This document shows positions 16,716 through 25,754 of a DNA stretch of 64,000 nt, piece after piece; positions within the stretch are counted from its first letter, which is position 1, and every line of letters starts with the position of its first letter. Under the pieces are notes generated by a model. That model searched no databases. It was not told where the DNA came from and saw nothing but the letters and a program-made list of their open reading frames with translations. Made by a program: the position numbers and the translations under genes. The stretch is taken from assembly GCA_963668605.1 (NCBI GenBank), contig OY764903.1, forward strand, positions 1,922,001 through 1,986,000, in the 5' to 3' direction. The DNA is from G963668605 sp963668605 (lineage in GTDB: Bacteria > Acidobacteriota > Terriglobia > Bryobacterales > Bryobacteraceae).

Positions 16716-19700
16716 TCAGAACGAATACCTCAATCCGAACTGCATCAGACGAGGCTCGCCGGCCGACGTGATGGTGGCCGCATTCGGCTGATTGACCAGG
16801 GCGATAGGCCGCTTGAAATTCGCGTGGTTCAGGGTGTTGAACAGCTCCCACCGAAACTGAAGGTTGTTCCTCTCCCGCACCACGAAATTCCTGGATAACG
16901 ACAGGTTGATCCCGATCGATCCCGGCCCATCCAGAATGTTGCGGCCGGAGTTTCCGAATGCGAAGGAACCGGCGGGGACCGCAGGAAAAGCGCTCACGTC
17001 AAACCAGCGGTCGGGCGTGGGATTTGACACAGTCCCTTTGGCGGTGCGGTTGGGCCGGTTTGCCTCGCCCAAGCTCAGGTTTACGTTGCTCAGTTGCGGA
17101 GTGATGGGAGTGCCCGTGCGGGCGCTGCCCGTACCGGCTAGTTGCCAGCCGCGCAGCAGGACGTGGCTCCGCGAGGGGGCTGCCCAGGAGAAGGACGTAG
17201 TAAACGAGTTACCGATGTCAAAATCCGACCGCCCCCGCTCGGCACGCAAGTTGCGGGAATCCTGCACGGCCGCTCCGCCGGCGGGGTATCCGTTAATCTG
17301 GGAGCCATTGTCGATGGACTTGGCATGGATGAAGCTGGCGCGATAGAAGAAGCCGTGGGCGAAGCGGCGCCGGAGCGCAATGCTGCCCGCGTTGTAACCG
17401 GAGTTGAAATAGAAGCCGTAGTAATTGATGCTGCTCCAACCTGTATACGGAACGGGGAAATTAGGAGCCGTCGCCGCCGAGCGGAATGGCTGGTTAATGT
17501 CGTAACCCCGGCCCAGGTGCGTCCCCTTCGAGCCGACATAGCTAATTTCGATCGCCGACTGTAGCCCGATTTCGCGCTCCATCGTCAGGTTCCAGCTTTG
17601 CAGGTAGGGTGTGGGCGCGTGCAACTGGTAGCCGTTGGCATTGATCACATCATTAATCAGGGTTGGCGGCACAGGGAACGGGTTGGAAATCGTCAAGAAG
17701 TTCGGATCATTAGCCCTGCGATTGACCGTCGCCGTCGTGGCAAACGGAAATACATTGCCTAGAGCGAGGCGGATCTGAACGTCCTGCTCCATCGTGCCAT
17801 AGAAGATACCGTAACCCCCGCGCACAACCGTGCGATTTCCCCCGAACGGCCGCCATGCAAGTCCGATCCGTGGCGCGAAGTTCTTGTAGTTGGGGTAGAC
17901 CAAGGCCTCCGGCAGGCCTAGTTGTTTGGCGGTTCCCACCTTGGCCGGATTGATAAATCCAATGCCGGTGCCAGCCAGTGTGGCGTCGGAGGCAATCACG
18001 AGTTTCCCCAGCTCCGGAACGAAATTCGTCCAGCGGCCATACTTGTCGTGGAGCGGCATCGAAAGATCGTAACGCAGGCCCAGGTTTAGCGTCAGGCGGC
18101 TCGCGACCTTCCAGTCGTCCTGGAAAAAGAGGCTGTAGTTGGTGGAAAAGAGATAGGACGTGTTGAGTTGAAACTGCCGCGACGTGGAATTTGGCAGCCC
18201 CAGCAGGAAGTCGGCATAGGGTTGACTGGTCCAGGCCCCTGTGAAGTTGTAGGTGCCGAAGACATTGTTCCTCCCCGGTTGAAAGGTTTGGGAGCGCAGG
18301 ATATCTCCCCCGAACTTGACCATATGTGAACCTCTCACCAAGGTCACCGTATCGGCGATCTGGAAATAGTTGTTGGCGTCCTTGGGCGGGGTGGGATTGT
18401 CTCCCAATCTGTCATAGTTGGTGATTCTGAATTGTGGAAAGCCGACCAGCGATGAATCCGCGGGACCGCCGGAAATGCCAAATTGTTTATTGTAGTCGAT
18501 GCCCTGGTGAACTCCGGCATACTCTTCGGTGGTGCGAGTAAAGCCCAAACGGGCCTCATTGATGACCGTCGGGCTGAACATCCGTGTGTAAGTCAATCCC
18601 ATGAGCATCGTATGGCCGCCACCGTCCAGGCCGAACACGCCGGTATTGCCCTGATTGAAGGGAGACGTTCCGCGGCTGTAGCGCTTCAGGTATCGTATCG
18701 AGAGGTTGTCTGCCGCAGAGAAGCGGTGGTCGATCTTGATGACATCGCTGTCCCAGTCCGCCTTCGAGGCGACCTGAGCGTAAAAATTATTCGGCCCCGG
18801 ACGGTTGGGCAACGGAAAATAGGCTTGGGCCGCGAGCGCGACCGCGCTCTGGCGCGAAATTGGGACTTGGTTGTTCGGGAAGCACCCGGCGCTGCTGGTG
18901 GCATTGCAGGCGCCCGTTGCCAGCGGGTCTTTTACCGGAGGGAGCCCGGAAAAGTCGCCCTGCCGCTGGGCCAGGGTCGGCACCGCCGCAAGGGCGCTCT
19001 GGCCTTGCCTGTTGCGGTAGCTCTCCCAACTAAAGAGGAAGAACGTGTGGTCGCGGCCGTTGTAGACTTTCGGGATCAGAACGGGACCGCTCACCGTGCC
19101 GCCAAACTGGTTGCGGCGGAGCATCGACTTCGCTCTGTCGAAGAAGTTCCTGGCATCGAGAACGTCGTTGCGCAGGAACTCAAATACCATCCCGTGAAGC
19201 TGGTTGCCGCCCGTCTTGAGCGCCATGTTCAAAACGCCGCCCGCCAAGCTTCCGTATTCGGCGGAGTATCCCGAGGTCTGCATCTTAAATTCCTGGATGG
19301 CGTCAATGTTGGGACGCGCCTGCGCGCTGGAGTCCCGGGAATTCCGGTTATTGAATCCATCGACGAGAAAGTTTGTATTGGTCGCACGAGCGCCGTTGAT
19401 GACCATTCCGGATTGCCCCTGTCCACCCTCCACATTCGGCAGCACGCCGGGCACCAGAAGGGCGAGGTCGGTAAAGTTGCGGCCATTCAGTGGCATCTCG
19501 ACCATCTCCTGACTCACCACCACATCGCCCTTCGCCGCGTTCTCCGTGTTGACCAGCGGGACGGATCCCGTGACTTCCACCGTTTGCGACACCGAGCCCA
19601 GTTCAAGTTTGAACTGTACGCGGGCCTCCTGGTCTAGCTGGAGTTCCAGATTCGTCTGGCGCAGAGAGCGGAACCCATCTTTGGAAATGGTAACGTCGTA

Positions 19701-19922
19701 AAAGCCGGGGGCCAAGTTCGGCACGGTGAACTCGCCCTTATGGTTGGACTGGAGCTTTCGTACCTCGTTTGTCGCGCTGTTGCGGATCTCCAGTTTGGCT
19801 TCCACCACCACCAACCCGGTGGGGTCTGTCACGGTACCCACCAGCGTAGCGGTGGGATTCTGCGCGCCAAGTTTGCAGATGGCTGCGCAGGTGAGCAATG
19901 CTGCGGCCACTTGAGATTTCAA
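16716..19922 (-). CDS. Oar-like TonB-dependent receptor with carboxypeptidase-regulatory domain
   Basis: 1068 residues: signal peptide (MKSQVAAALLTCAAICKLGA), CarboxypepD_reg-like domain (ATLVGTVTDPTGLVVVEAKL, NLAPGFYDVTISKDGFRSL), plug (EMVEMPLNGRNFTDLALLVP, GMVINGARATNTNFLVDGFN, AGGVLNMALKTGGNQLHGMV) and a long barrel ending FGLRYSF. It is a clear paralogue of the receptor at 6284. An SGNH-like gene lies 55 nt downstream on the same strand, and beta-helix protein genes lie upstream. The role is outer-membrane uptake or sensing of a polymer breakdown product; specificity cannot be read. Confidence 0.93.
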   Translation of the reverse strand: MKSQVAAALLTCAAICKLGAQNPTATLVGTVTDPTGLVVVEAKLEIRNSATNEVRKLQSNHKGEFTVPNLAPGFYDVTISKDGFRSLRQTNLELQLDQEARVQFKLELGSVSQTVEVTGSVPLVNTENAAKGDVVVSQEMVEMPLNGRNFTDLALLVPGVLPNVEGGQGQSGMVINGARATNTNFLVDGFNNRNSRDSSAQARPNIDAIQEFKMQTSGYSAEYGSLAGGVLNMALKTGGNQLHGMVFEFLRNDVLDARNFFDRAKSMLRRNQFGGTVSGPVLIPKVYNGRDHTFFLFSWESYRNRQGQSALAAVPTLAQRQGDFSGLPPVKDPLATGACNATSSAGCFPNNQVPISRQSAVALAAQAYFPLPNRPGPNNFYAQVASKADWDSDVIKIDHRFSAADNLSIRYLKRYSRGTSPFNQGNTGVFGLDGGGHTMLMGLTYTRMFSPTVINEARLGFTRTTEEYAGVHQGIDYNKQFGISGGPADSSLVGFPQFRITNYDRLGDNPTPPKDANNYFQIADTVTLVRGSHMVKFGGDILRSQTFQPGRNNVFGTYNFTGAWTSQPYADFLLGLPNSTSRQFQLNTSYLFSTNYSLFFQDDWKVASRLTLNLGLRYDLSMPLHDKYGRWTNFVPELGKLVIASDATLAGTGIGFINPAKVGTAKQLGLPEALVYPNYKNFAPRIGLAWRPFGGNRTVVRGGYGIFYGTMEQDVQIRLALGNVFPFATTATVNRRANDPNFLTISNPFPVPPTLINDVINANGYQLHAPTPYLQSWNLTMEREIGLQSAIEISYVGSKGTHLGRGYDINQPFRSAATAPNFPVPYTGWSSINYYGFYFNSGYNAGSIALRRRFAHGFFYRASFIHAKSIDNGSQINGYPAGGAAVQDSRNLRAERGRSDFDIGNSFTTSFSWAAPSRSHVLLRGWQLAGTGSARTGTPITPQLSNVNLSLGEANRPNRTAKGTVSNPTPDRWFDVSAFPAVPAGSFAFGNSGRNILDGPGSIGINLSLSRNFVVRERNNLQFRWELFNTLNHANFKRPIALVNQPNAATITSAGEPRLMQFGLRYSF

Positions 19923-19935
19923 CTTGATTGTCCTT

Positions 19936-20097
19936 TCACGCTTCCGGCGCCATGAACTCCACGCGCGAAGCGTCTGGATCGAAAAGGTTGAGTTGCCAAC
20001 TTTGGCCGGCTCCGAACAACGGCGGCTTCAAGCCGGCGACGGCACGGTCGACCCTCTGCCGCTGCGCTACCCAGAGACAACAGAGTGCCAGCCTCAT
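19936..20097 (-). pseudogene. 53-codon remnant of a VOC (glyoxalase-like) gene
   Basis: An ATG at 20097 preceded by GAGGAG with 7-nt spacing opens MRLALCCLWVAQRQ, which looks like the start of a signal peptide. After about 30 codons it becomes GAGQSWQLNLFDPDASRVEF followed by MAPEA and a stop. The LNLFDPDASRVEFM segment is the typical C-terminal metal-site strand of VOC/glyoxalase proteins. The middle of the domain is missing, so this is most likely an internal-deletion remnant that kept its translation start. It is too short for an active VOC fold. Whether the peptide is still made is unknown. Confidence 0.5.
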
Positions 20098-20108
20098 ACG
20101 CATTCTCC

Positions 20109-22730
20109 TCAAAAGTCTTTGTAAGTGTACGTTGGGAAAGTGCCCGGTATCTTCGGAGGCACGATCACAGGATTATTGCGACCGGCATTACGAATGGTGT
20201 CGTTTGTCTTTGTATAGTCAAAGCCGGCGACGGGATTCTTGGACAGTTCGTAGTCGCTCGGCTTCCCAGTGCTGCCAAAGTTAGGATTAACCGTCACTAT
20301 CCCTGCGGTGTCTTCGTTCATTGCAGCGGGAATTCCGTTAGGTGGCTGGCCATCCTGCCACTGGGCAAACCCGAAAAAGGTCCAGGCCTTCTTCGGGTTC
20401 ATCGGGCCGAGGCACTTGCTTGCGTCAGCGGGCGCAGTCGTCAAAACGTGGAATGCGTTGTTATCGCTGGAGAATTTCCCATCGGTTCTCCAATAGAGGT
20501 TGCCCTGAAAGTTCTGGAACTTGTTGTAGTCTAGTCCGCACGAATAGGCACAGCCGCTAACGACATAGAAGTCCGCTGAGTCATCACGATCAAAATAGAA
20601 GATGTTATTGGTGAGGTTGACCCGAAGAGAGGGTTTGGTACAGCCCTGGGGCCAAGCCTGCCCCTCGTTGAACATGGACTTGCGAGCGAAGGCGAAGATA
20701 TTGTTCTTGAAGGTGTTGGCGGGCTGCCCGGGCGCCGGTCCTTCAGTGACCCAGGCGGCCGATCCGGAAACTCGATACACAACATTGTTCTCGACCACGG
20801 CTCCGGCTGTCTGATTATCGAGGTATATGCCCTCGCCGCCATACCCGGTTCCGGGAAACCTGACATTGTCCTTGATATCGATGATCGACGAATCCGTGGT
20901 GTCGTGGACAAGATTGTTGAGAATTTTGTTTCCAGTGCCACTTCCATTGGCCGCGCCAACGTTGTAGTAAAGGGTTCCCCCATCGGAGGTAATCCCCTGC
21001 ATGGTGTTCCAGATGTGGTTGTACTCGCTGATGATATTGGTACCGTTAGCTTCGTGAGAAGGGCATCCCAGCAAACAGACTGAGATGCCGGCGTGGTATC
21101 CGTCGCTGATGTCGTTATGGACATAGCTGATGTCGTGGCCATTGCCTTGGGCGATGCCTTCGCCAGCCGCAAAAACTCGCGAGTAGCCTTGGATAACGTT
21201 GTTCCGAGCCGTGACGAACTGAACGACATTCCCGGGCTTATCAGAACCCGACGGATGGTGTCCGATGCGGGTTCCGCTAGAGCCGAGATCATAGAAGGCC
21301 GAGTTTTCAATCACGTCGTTCGACGCCGGTCGGCCTGAGTTGCCCGAAGTTGACGCAATGAGGATGCCAGATGCGGAAGTGTGTCTTACAGTAATGCCGT
21401 CGAAGGCGACATTTTGGCAACTCTCGCAATCAATGGCCTCAGGTAGAGTACTCTCCCCGTTCTCATCGTTGTTGAATCCGGATGCCGGAGGCACGTAGTT
21501 ATCCACCTCAAATGTAATGCCGCGAAAGGTCACATAGCTGAGGTCGGTGGCCGAGACCAGGCTGCCTCCGGTAGCGCTTACCGGTTGAAGTTGGGCAATG
21601 ACGACGGCGTCCTTATTGGGATCCTCGCCAGGGTTGGCCAGGTAGTTCAGGGTCGCCGGAGCCGTCGAACGATCCAGGAACCAAAGACCGGTTTGGCCAG
21701 CGGACCGTGCCGCATCAAAGGCATCTTTCGTGTTCTCGACGATGTAGCGATGCCCCACGCTCGGCCCAAAAAAATTATAGACATTGCCTGATCCATGTGT
21801 CGCACCTGTCAGATAGACGATGTGGCTCTTGGTGTCGACGCAGCTTACCCTCATCACGTCCACGCTCCAGGCGTTAAACATCGTGAGTTCTATATCGCCC
21901 ACGGGATAACCGGTTGCGGACCCGCTGCAGACGCTGCCACTCGGATTGAGATTGATCCAGTTTGAGATGGGGTCTTTGGGATCGTATTCAAAGCGATCCA
22001 GACACTTAGACCGAGCGCCATAGTTTGTAGTCTTCACGCTAGGGCAACCGGCATGGGGGCCGGTTGGAGGAACTTCGGCAGCTACCCTGAGAAAGGTCCC
22101 TAAGTTGCATAGCGAAGTATCGACCAACTGCTTCGTTTCCGTAGCGTAACAGGAGCCGGCCCGCATATAGTAGCCTGTGCCTTGGGAAGACTGAAGACGC
22201 GAGCGCAGACGCCGCTCGCCGTTGTAGAACAAATATCCAAAGGGTTGTATGTTGGCCGGCAACTGAACGGTCCACAGACTTCCGGAAACGTGACTCCAAT
22301 TGAGTCCGAACCCTCCTTTGCCTATAGGTTCTCCTCCACTGATAATCGGAGTCTCCCCCGGGTAGTTTTTCCAGGTGACAGGCATACTGGCAGTGCCGGA
22401 GTCGCTTTCGGCAAAAGTCAACGTCCCAGGACTGGTTGGACTCAAGACCAGATAATAGGTTCCTCCGCGCAGCATGACAGTGAGCGGCCTCTTAGGATTG
22501 GAGTTGATGAGGTTTCGGACGGCGATCTGAGCCTTGGCTACGGAAGCAAAGGGTCCGTCGGTTTTCTTGGAATTTGGCGCCGGCAACGTTCCGCTCCACG
22601 AATCATTGCCGTCCTTGGCAACAAAGAAATCGGCGGCGGCGCCATCGGCCGGCACTGGGACCACTGCTGGCGCCCCCGCATTCCCATAACCGATAAGAGA
22701 GGAAAATAACAAGACACTTAAAAATCGCAT
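20109..22730 (-). CDS. Large exported right-handed beta-helix protein
   Basis: 873 residues with a signal peptide (MRFLSVLLFSSLIGYGNAGA). The start of the mature protein, DFFVAKDGNDSWSGTLPAPN, followed by DGPFASVAKAQIAVRNLI, is the standard opening of DUF1565 / parallel beta-helix enzymes. The central part is a ladder of Asn- and Gly-rich coils: NVAFDGITVRHTSASGILIA, NDVIENSAFYDLGSSGTRIG, HDISYVHNDISDGYHAGISV, IISEYNHIWNTMQGITSDGG, KILNNLVHDTTDSSIIDIKD. Such proteins are polysaccharide lyases, hydrolases or epimerases. No catalytic residues are assigned. It is the first gene of a minus-strand run leading to the VOC remnant and the receptor at 16716. Confidence 0.87.
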   Translation of the reverse strand: MRFLSVLLFSSLIGYGNAGAPAVVPVPADGAAADFFVAKDGNDSWSGTLPAPNSKKTDGPFASVAKAQIAVRNLINSNPKRPLTVMLRGGTYYLVLSPTSPGTLTFAESDSGTASMPVTWKNYPGETPIISGGEPIGKGGFGLNWSHVSGSLWTVQLPANIQPFGYLFYNGERRLRSRLQSSQGTGYYMRAGSCYATETKQLVDTSLCNLGTFLRVAAEVPPTGPHAGCPSVKTTNYGARSKCLDRFEYDPKDPISNWINLNPSGSVCSGSATGYPVGDIELTMFNAWSVDVMRVSCVDTKSHIVYLTGATHGSGNVYNFFGPSVGHRYIVENTKDAFDAARSAGQTGLWFLDRSTAPATLNYLANPGEDPNKDAVVIAQLQPVSATGGSLVSATDLSYVTFRGITFEVDNYVPPASGFNNDENGESTLPEAIDCESCQNVAFDGITVRHTSASGILIASTSGNSGRPASNDVIENSAFYDLGSSGTRIGHHPSGSDKPGNVVQFVTARNNVIQGYSRVFAAGEGIAQGNGHDISYVHNDISDGYHAGISVCLLGCPSHEANGTNIISEYNHIWNTMQGITSDGGTLYYNVGAANGSGTGNKILNNLVHDTTDSSIIDIKDNVRFPGTGYGGEGIYLDNQTAGAVVENNVVYRVSGSAAWVTEGPAPGQPANTFKNNIFAFARKSMFNEGQAWPQGCTKPSLRVNLTNNIFYFDRDDSADFYVVSGCAYSCGLDYNKFQNFQGNLYWRTDGKFSSDNNAFHVLTTAPADASKCLGPMNPKKAWTFFGFAQWQDGQPPNGIPAAMNEDTAGIVTVNPNFGSTGKPSDYELSKNPVAGFDYTKTNDTIRNAGRNNPVIVPPKIPGTFPTYTYKDF

Positions 22731-22833
22731 TTGGTTCGCTCCTGAAAAGCATTCTGTGGCCTGCCGGCTTCGAACTGCAAGGGAAGTCTGCGGATTACAT
22801 CTGTAATAAAGGCCTTACTTACGGGCTCCTGCA

Positions 22834-23001
22834 CTAGTGTAGTGCGGCGCAGATAATGCATGGTTTGCTGCGTTGCGGGGGGCGGCTCCCCTGAGCCGCA
22901 ACCCGACCCCCAGGTCGGGTTTGGCCGGGTCAAGGGACCCGGCGCGGTCCAGGGGGACCGCCCCCCGTAAACCCTAAAATTATTGCCGCAGTACACTAGT
23001 G
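22834..23001. mobile_element. MITE copy 1 (168 bp) with IS630-like ends and four hairpins
   Basis: The element is bounded by CTAG at both ends with terminal inverted repeats (CTAGTGTAGTGCGGC left; CTAGTGTACTGCGGC as the right end reversed), giving TA target duplications. The interior folds as four consecutive hairpins: GCGGCT/AGCCGC, AACCCGACC/GGTCGGGTT, GCCGGGTC/GACCCGGC and GCGGTCC/GGACCGC. An outer CGGGGGG/CCCCCCG pairing could close them into a cloverleaf. There is no coding capacity. A second copy is at 38508, and the IS630 element at 61937 has matching ends. Confidence 0.88.
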
Positions 23002-23022
23002 GGTCGGCCGCCTCGTATCGGA

Positions 23023-25035
23023 TCACTTGATCTCCAGATAACCGAGTTCCTGCTCCGGAACTGAGATATTCTTATCCATGTCGAAAAGAGGCTTATCGAA
23101 GGCCAGGCCTCGCCAATGGAAATTGTGAAGGCCCCGGAAATTGATGTTGCTACTCCGCTGGAGCCGGATTGCGTACGGAAAGGGAGTCGTGGGCATGCGG
23201 TAGATGAAGAAGTTTACGAAGGAGATGTTCTTGCACGCTCTCATGTCAACAGATACCGCCCTGTCGCTCCCCTCGTTCTCTTCGGTTTGCAGCGCGTACC
23301 ATGTCCAGTTTGCGACGTTGTTCATCGTTACTTCGGCATTCACGTGATGTTCCACAGAAGCCAGATACACGCGTCCTTCGGTACTCGTATCGGACACCCG
23401 AAAGCCGTCCTCGGCCAGGGAATTGGGAAACCAGAGATTCTTAAACGTGCCGCCGCCCCCATCGGTGACCCAGAGTCCGAGATGTTGGCCGCCTCCCTTT
23501 GGAGTATTGTGTTCGGTCCAGGGCACGTAGACATCGTCCATGTAGGAATGCTCGCCGGCGGTCCACTTGATGGCAATTGCGCCTTTGTTGTTACGCGGTT
23601 CCACTCCGATGCCGGTGAAGATGTTCCTTCCGTTCCTTGCCGTTTCGATGACCGGCTTGGGCCGCGCCGGGTCTGAAAACGACGGTGTCGAAGAGAGTAC
23701 GATGAATTGCGTGGCCCGAGGGTTCAGGCCGATAAGGGCCGTATCCGGTTTGAGCGCCAGGGTATCGCTGAGCAGGTAGAGGCCCTCCGGCACATAAATG
23801 GCGCGATGATTTGCAATCGCCCGCTCGAAGACGGCTGTGTCATCCGTTTTGCCATCTCCCTTCGCTCCTAGCGCGGCAATATTGACCCACGATTTCCTTT
23901 CGGGCAGATCCGGAAAGTCCTTCGCGGGCAGAGGCCCAAAGGAATCCAGCGGTTCCGCAAGAATTGCCGTTGTGATCTGGGGGCTTTTCCCATTTACTCC
24001 AAAGTTCTCACGATGTAATCCGTGGGCGAATCGCTTGACGATGTAGAGCGGCGCCTTGGCCGGGAATTGGCGCAAATTCTCAGGCGTGCCAGTGTCGCGG
24101 AAGGCAAGGAATAGCGGGACCTTTGCGCAATGCACGCTCTCCATATTGATTTGCGTGAGGGGGTCGGAGTAGTTGCCGACCAGAATCGCAGCCTTCGACA
24201 CCTGCTCGAAGCGTGAATCTTTGACGAACAGCTTCTCATTGCGCCCTTCAGTTATAACGATTCCGTAAGGTGAGTTGCGGAACTGGTCGCGGATGGCGGT
24301 TAGTCCCGCCTCGTACGTTTCAATGGCCGTCCGGCGCTGGCCCTCAAAGAGGCAATCGAGCACGAGTGACGGCCACCCGGGGGCTGTCTTGCCGGTCAGG
24401 ATGCCGTATTCACCGCCGAAAAACCGGCAGTCTTCGATCTCATTGCCTATAGCCTCGACAGCGCCTTTGCCTGAGCCGATGCGGAAATCCATATGCTCGA
24501 GAGAGGAAAGCTGCGCAACGTGGAATCGGACGGCCACCGCCGCGGGGTTACCTTCCCGAATTTCGACATCGATGTTGCTGATGCCAGAGAAAAACGTCTC
24601 ACCCCTCGCGTCGCCCAGCGGTTCTCCTGGCTTCGGGCGGAAATTGCGGAAGTGAATCATATATTTCCCGGAGCCGCTGTCAAACCCCGGCGTGTTCTCG
24701 CCCAGCACAAAGACCGGCCGCCGCGGCCCAAAGCCGATGAGCCGAATGCCTCGCCACACATTCACGGTCTGTGCGAGCCGATACTTGCCTTCAGGAATAA
24801 AAACCACTCCGGCAGGGGAGGCTTCCTGTACCCGATCGATAGCCTGCTGAAGCGCAGGTGCGTCGTCGCCGATACCATCCGCACGCACCGCAAATGTGGG
24901 CTTTTCGAGGTAGACGGCCTTGGCATCCGTCAACCGGTAGGGATAATAGGATGCCGACGGCGCTTGGGCCGCCGCCACGAAACAACAAATATGAAGAATT
25001 CCAACTAAGCGCAATCCAATGTCCAGTCTTCCCAA
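23023..25035 (-). CDS. Exported pectate-lyase-superfamily (GH28-related) tandem beta-helix protein
   Basis: About 670 residues. The frame is open up to a GTG at 25170, but that adds an Arg-rich leader; a TTG at 25035 or 25014 gives a signal peptide (RLVGILHICCFVAAAQA), so 25035 is used with low certainty. Two Pectate_lyase_3 modules are visible: AVRADGIGDDAPALQQAIDR with VVFIPEGKYRLAQTVNVWRG, and IAALGAKGDGKTDDTAVFER with IYVPEGLYLLSDTLALKPDT. Beta-helix coils follow in both. This architecture occurs in glycan lyases and hydrolases. The promoter block at 25221-25275 duplicates the one controlling the UbiD operon, so the two may be induced together. Confidence 0.83.
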   Translation of the reverse strand: MGRLDIGLRLVGILHICCFVAAAQAPSASYYPYRLTDAKAVYLEKPTFAVRADGIGDDAPALQQAIDRVQEASPAGVVFIPEGKYRLAQTVNVWRGIRLIGFGPRRPVFVLGENTPGFDSGSGKYMIHFRNFRPKPGEPLGDARGETFFSGISNIDVEIREGNPAAVAVRFHVAQLSSLEHMDFRIGSGKGAVEAIGNEIEDCRFFGGEYGILTGKTAPGWPSLVLDCLFEGQRRTAIETYEAGLTAIRDQFRNSPYGIVITEGRNEKLFVKDSRFEQVSKAAILVGNYSDPLTQINMESVHCAKVPLFLAFRDTGTPENLRQFPAKAPLYIVKRFAHGLHRENFGVNGKSPQITTAILAEPLDSFGPLPAKDFPDLPERKSWVNIAALGAKGDGKTDDTAVFERAIANHRAIYVPEGLYLLSDTLALKPDTALIGLNPRATQFIVLSSTPSFSDPARPKPVIETARNGRNIFTGIGVEPRNNKGAIAIKWTAGEHSYMDDVYVPWTEHNTPKGGGQHLGLWVTDGGGGTFKNLWFPNSLAEDGFRVSDTSTEGRVYLASVEHHVNAEVTMNNVANWTWYALQTEENEGSDRAVSVDMRACKNISFVNFFIYRMPTTPFPYAIRLQRSSNINFRGLHNFHWRGLAFDKPLFDMDKNISVPEQELGYLEIK

Positions 25036-25220
25036 TGCACTCTGACGAGCGGGTCGGATGCCCTGGGTATTATCACGCGAAGCACGACTCGCCTGCCCGC
25101 AAGACTGTGTGCGAAATCCGGATCGAGCGCGAATCTCGCCGGGGCGCCTTTTGCCAATGTGCGCGCCCACACACCGAAGATCGTGATAGCCTTGTGACGG
25201 AGTTGCTCAGTTTCGAAAAT

Positions 25221-25275
25221 AGTGAAGTAACTTATACAAGTAACTTGTATACCGTTTTTCGAAACGTGTCAAGAC
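25221..25275 (-). promoter_or_regulatory. Promoter/operator block, copy 1
   Basis: Read on the minus strand, a consensus TTGACA -35 is followed by CGTTTCGAAAAACGG and TATACA, then two AAGTTACTT dyads. On the + strand the dyads lie in tandem 13-mers AAGTAACTTATAC (25225-25237) and AAGTAACTTGTAT (25238-25250). The second forms a 19-bp near-perfect palindrome TATACAAGTAACTTGTATA (25233-25251). The block is almost identical to 33772-33832 but lacks about 7 bp between the -35 and the dyads. It points to the beta-helix gene at 23023. Confidence 0.65.
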
Positions 25276-25300
25276 AAAAATGCGGGCCGTTAATCAGACT

Positions 25301-25515
25301 CACTCTTGTCCAAGACAGATTTGACCTCCTCATTCGGAACGCCAGACCCGGCGCCACGACTCCTAACGGTGCCGAGAGCGAAAGCGACCGGAGGCTGCGT
25401 GTTCACCACTGTTTGTCGATGTCCGTGGAGCGCTTCACGGGGTTTTCAACAGAATTGAAGTATTCCCGCCTCCGGTCACTGTCGCGGCACTGTTGACCGG
25501 GAACGGCTGCTCCCT
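25301..25515. repeat. Dispersed repeat with inverted arms, copy 1 (215 bp)
   Basis: The segment from CACTCTTGTCCAAGACAG to GGCTGCTCCCT matches 49407-49625 over its whole length with scattered substitutions. In this copy the inverted arms (25365-25395 and 25468-25494) have decayed; in the other they are a perfect 31-bp pair. A small GGGA/TCCC hairpin ends it. It has no credible reading frame. It directly abuts the ISNCY remnant. Confidence 0.75.
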
Positions 25516-25539
25516 GCCGTGCCTTGGCAACCCGCCCGG

Positions 25540-25745
25540 AGCGCCAGTTGCGATCCGCAATCGCCACGGTATTATCCTTCGACACCACCCGCGCGCCCTG
25601 TAACGTGAAAATCCAAGCAAGAACTGATTGGCCACCTCCACCATGTCGATGCCTGCCAGGTTCCGAGACTGCGCTCGGAACGTGTCGCGAGTAGGCCGGG
25701 ATCATCTGCACGCCTAGTTCCTTCATCGCCCGGCCTACTTGCGTT
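25540..25745 (-). pseudogene. ISNCY-type transposase, C-terminal remnant with frameshift
   Basis: The minus strand encodes RAMKELGVQMIPAYSRHVPS, then in a second frame SRNLAGIDMVEVANQFLLGF, then back to FTLQGARVVSKDNTVAIADRN. Together these match the C-terminal third of ISNCY transposases (MIPAYSPQARGRSERN..., VEEANRFL, KDNTVAI). At least two frameshifts and a missing N-terminal part show it is dead. The complementary N-terminal remnant is at 887-1148 but need not come from the same copy. Confidence 0.65.
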
Positions 25746-25754
25746 AAACGATGC

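Noticed and set aside
22718..23026. Small minus frame through MITE copy 1
   Set aside because: Made of MITE hairpin sequence; the similar frame at 38242-38718 in copy 2 has the same cause.
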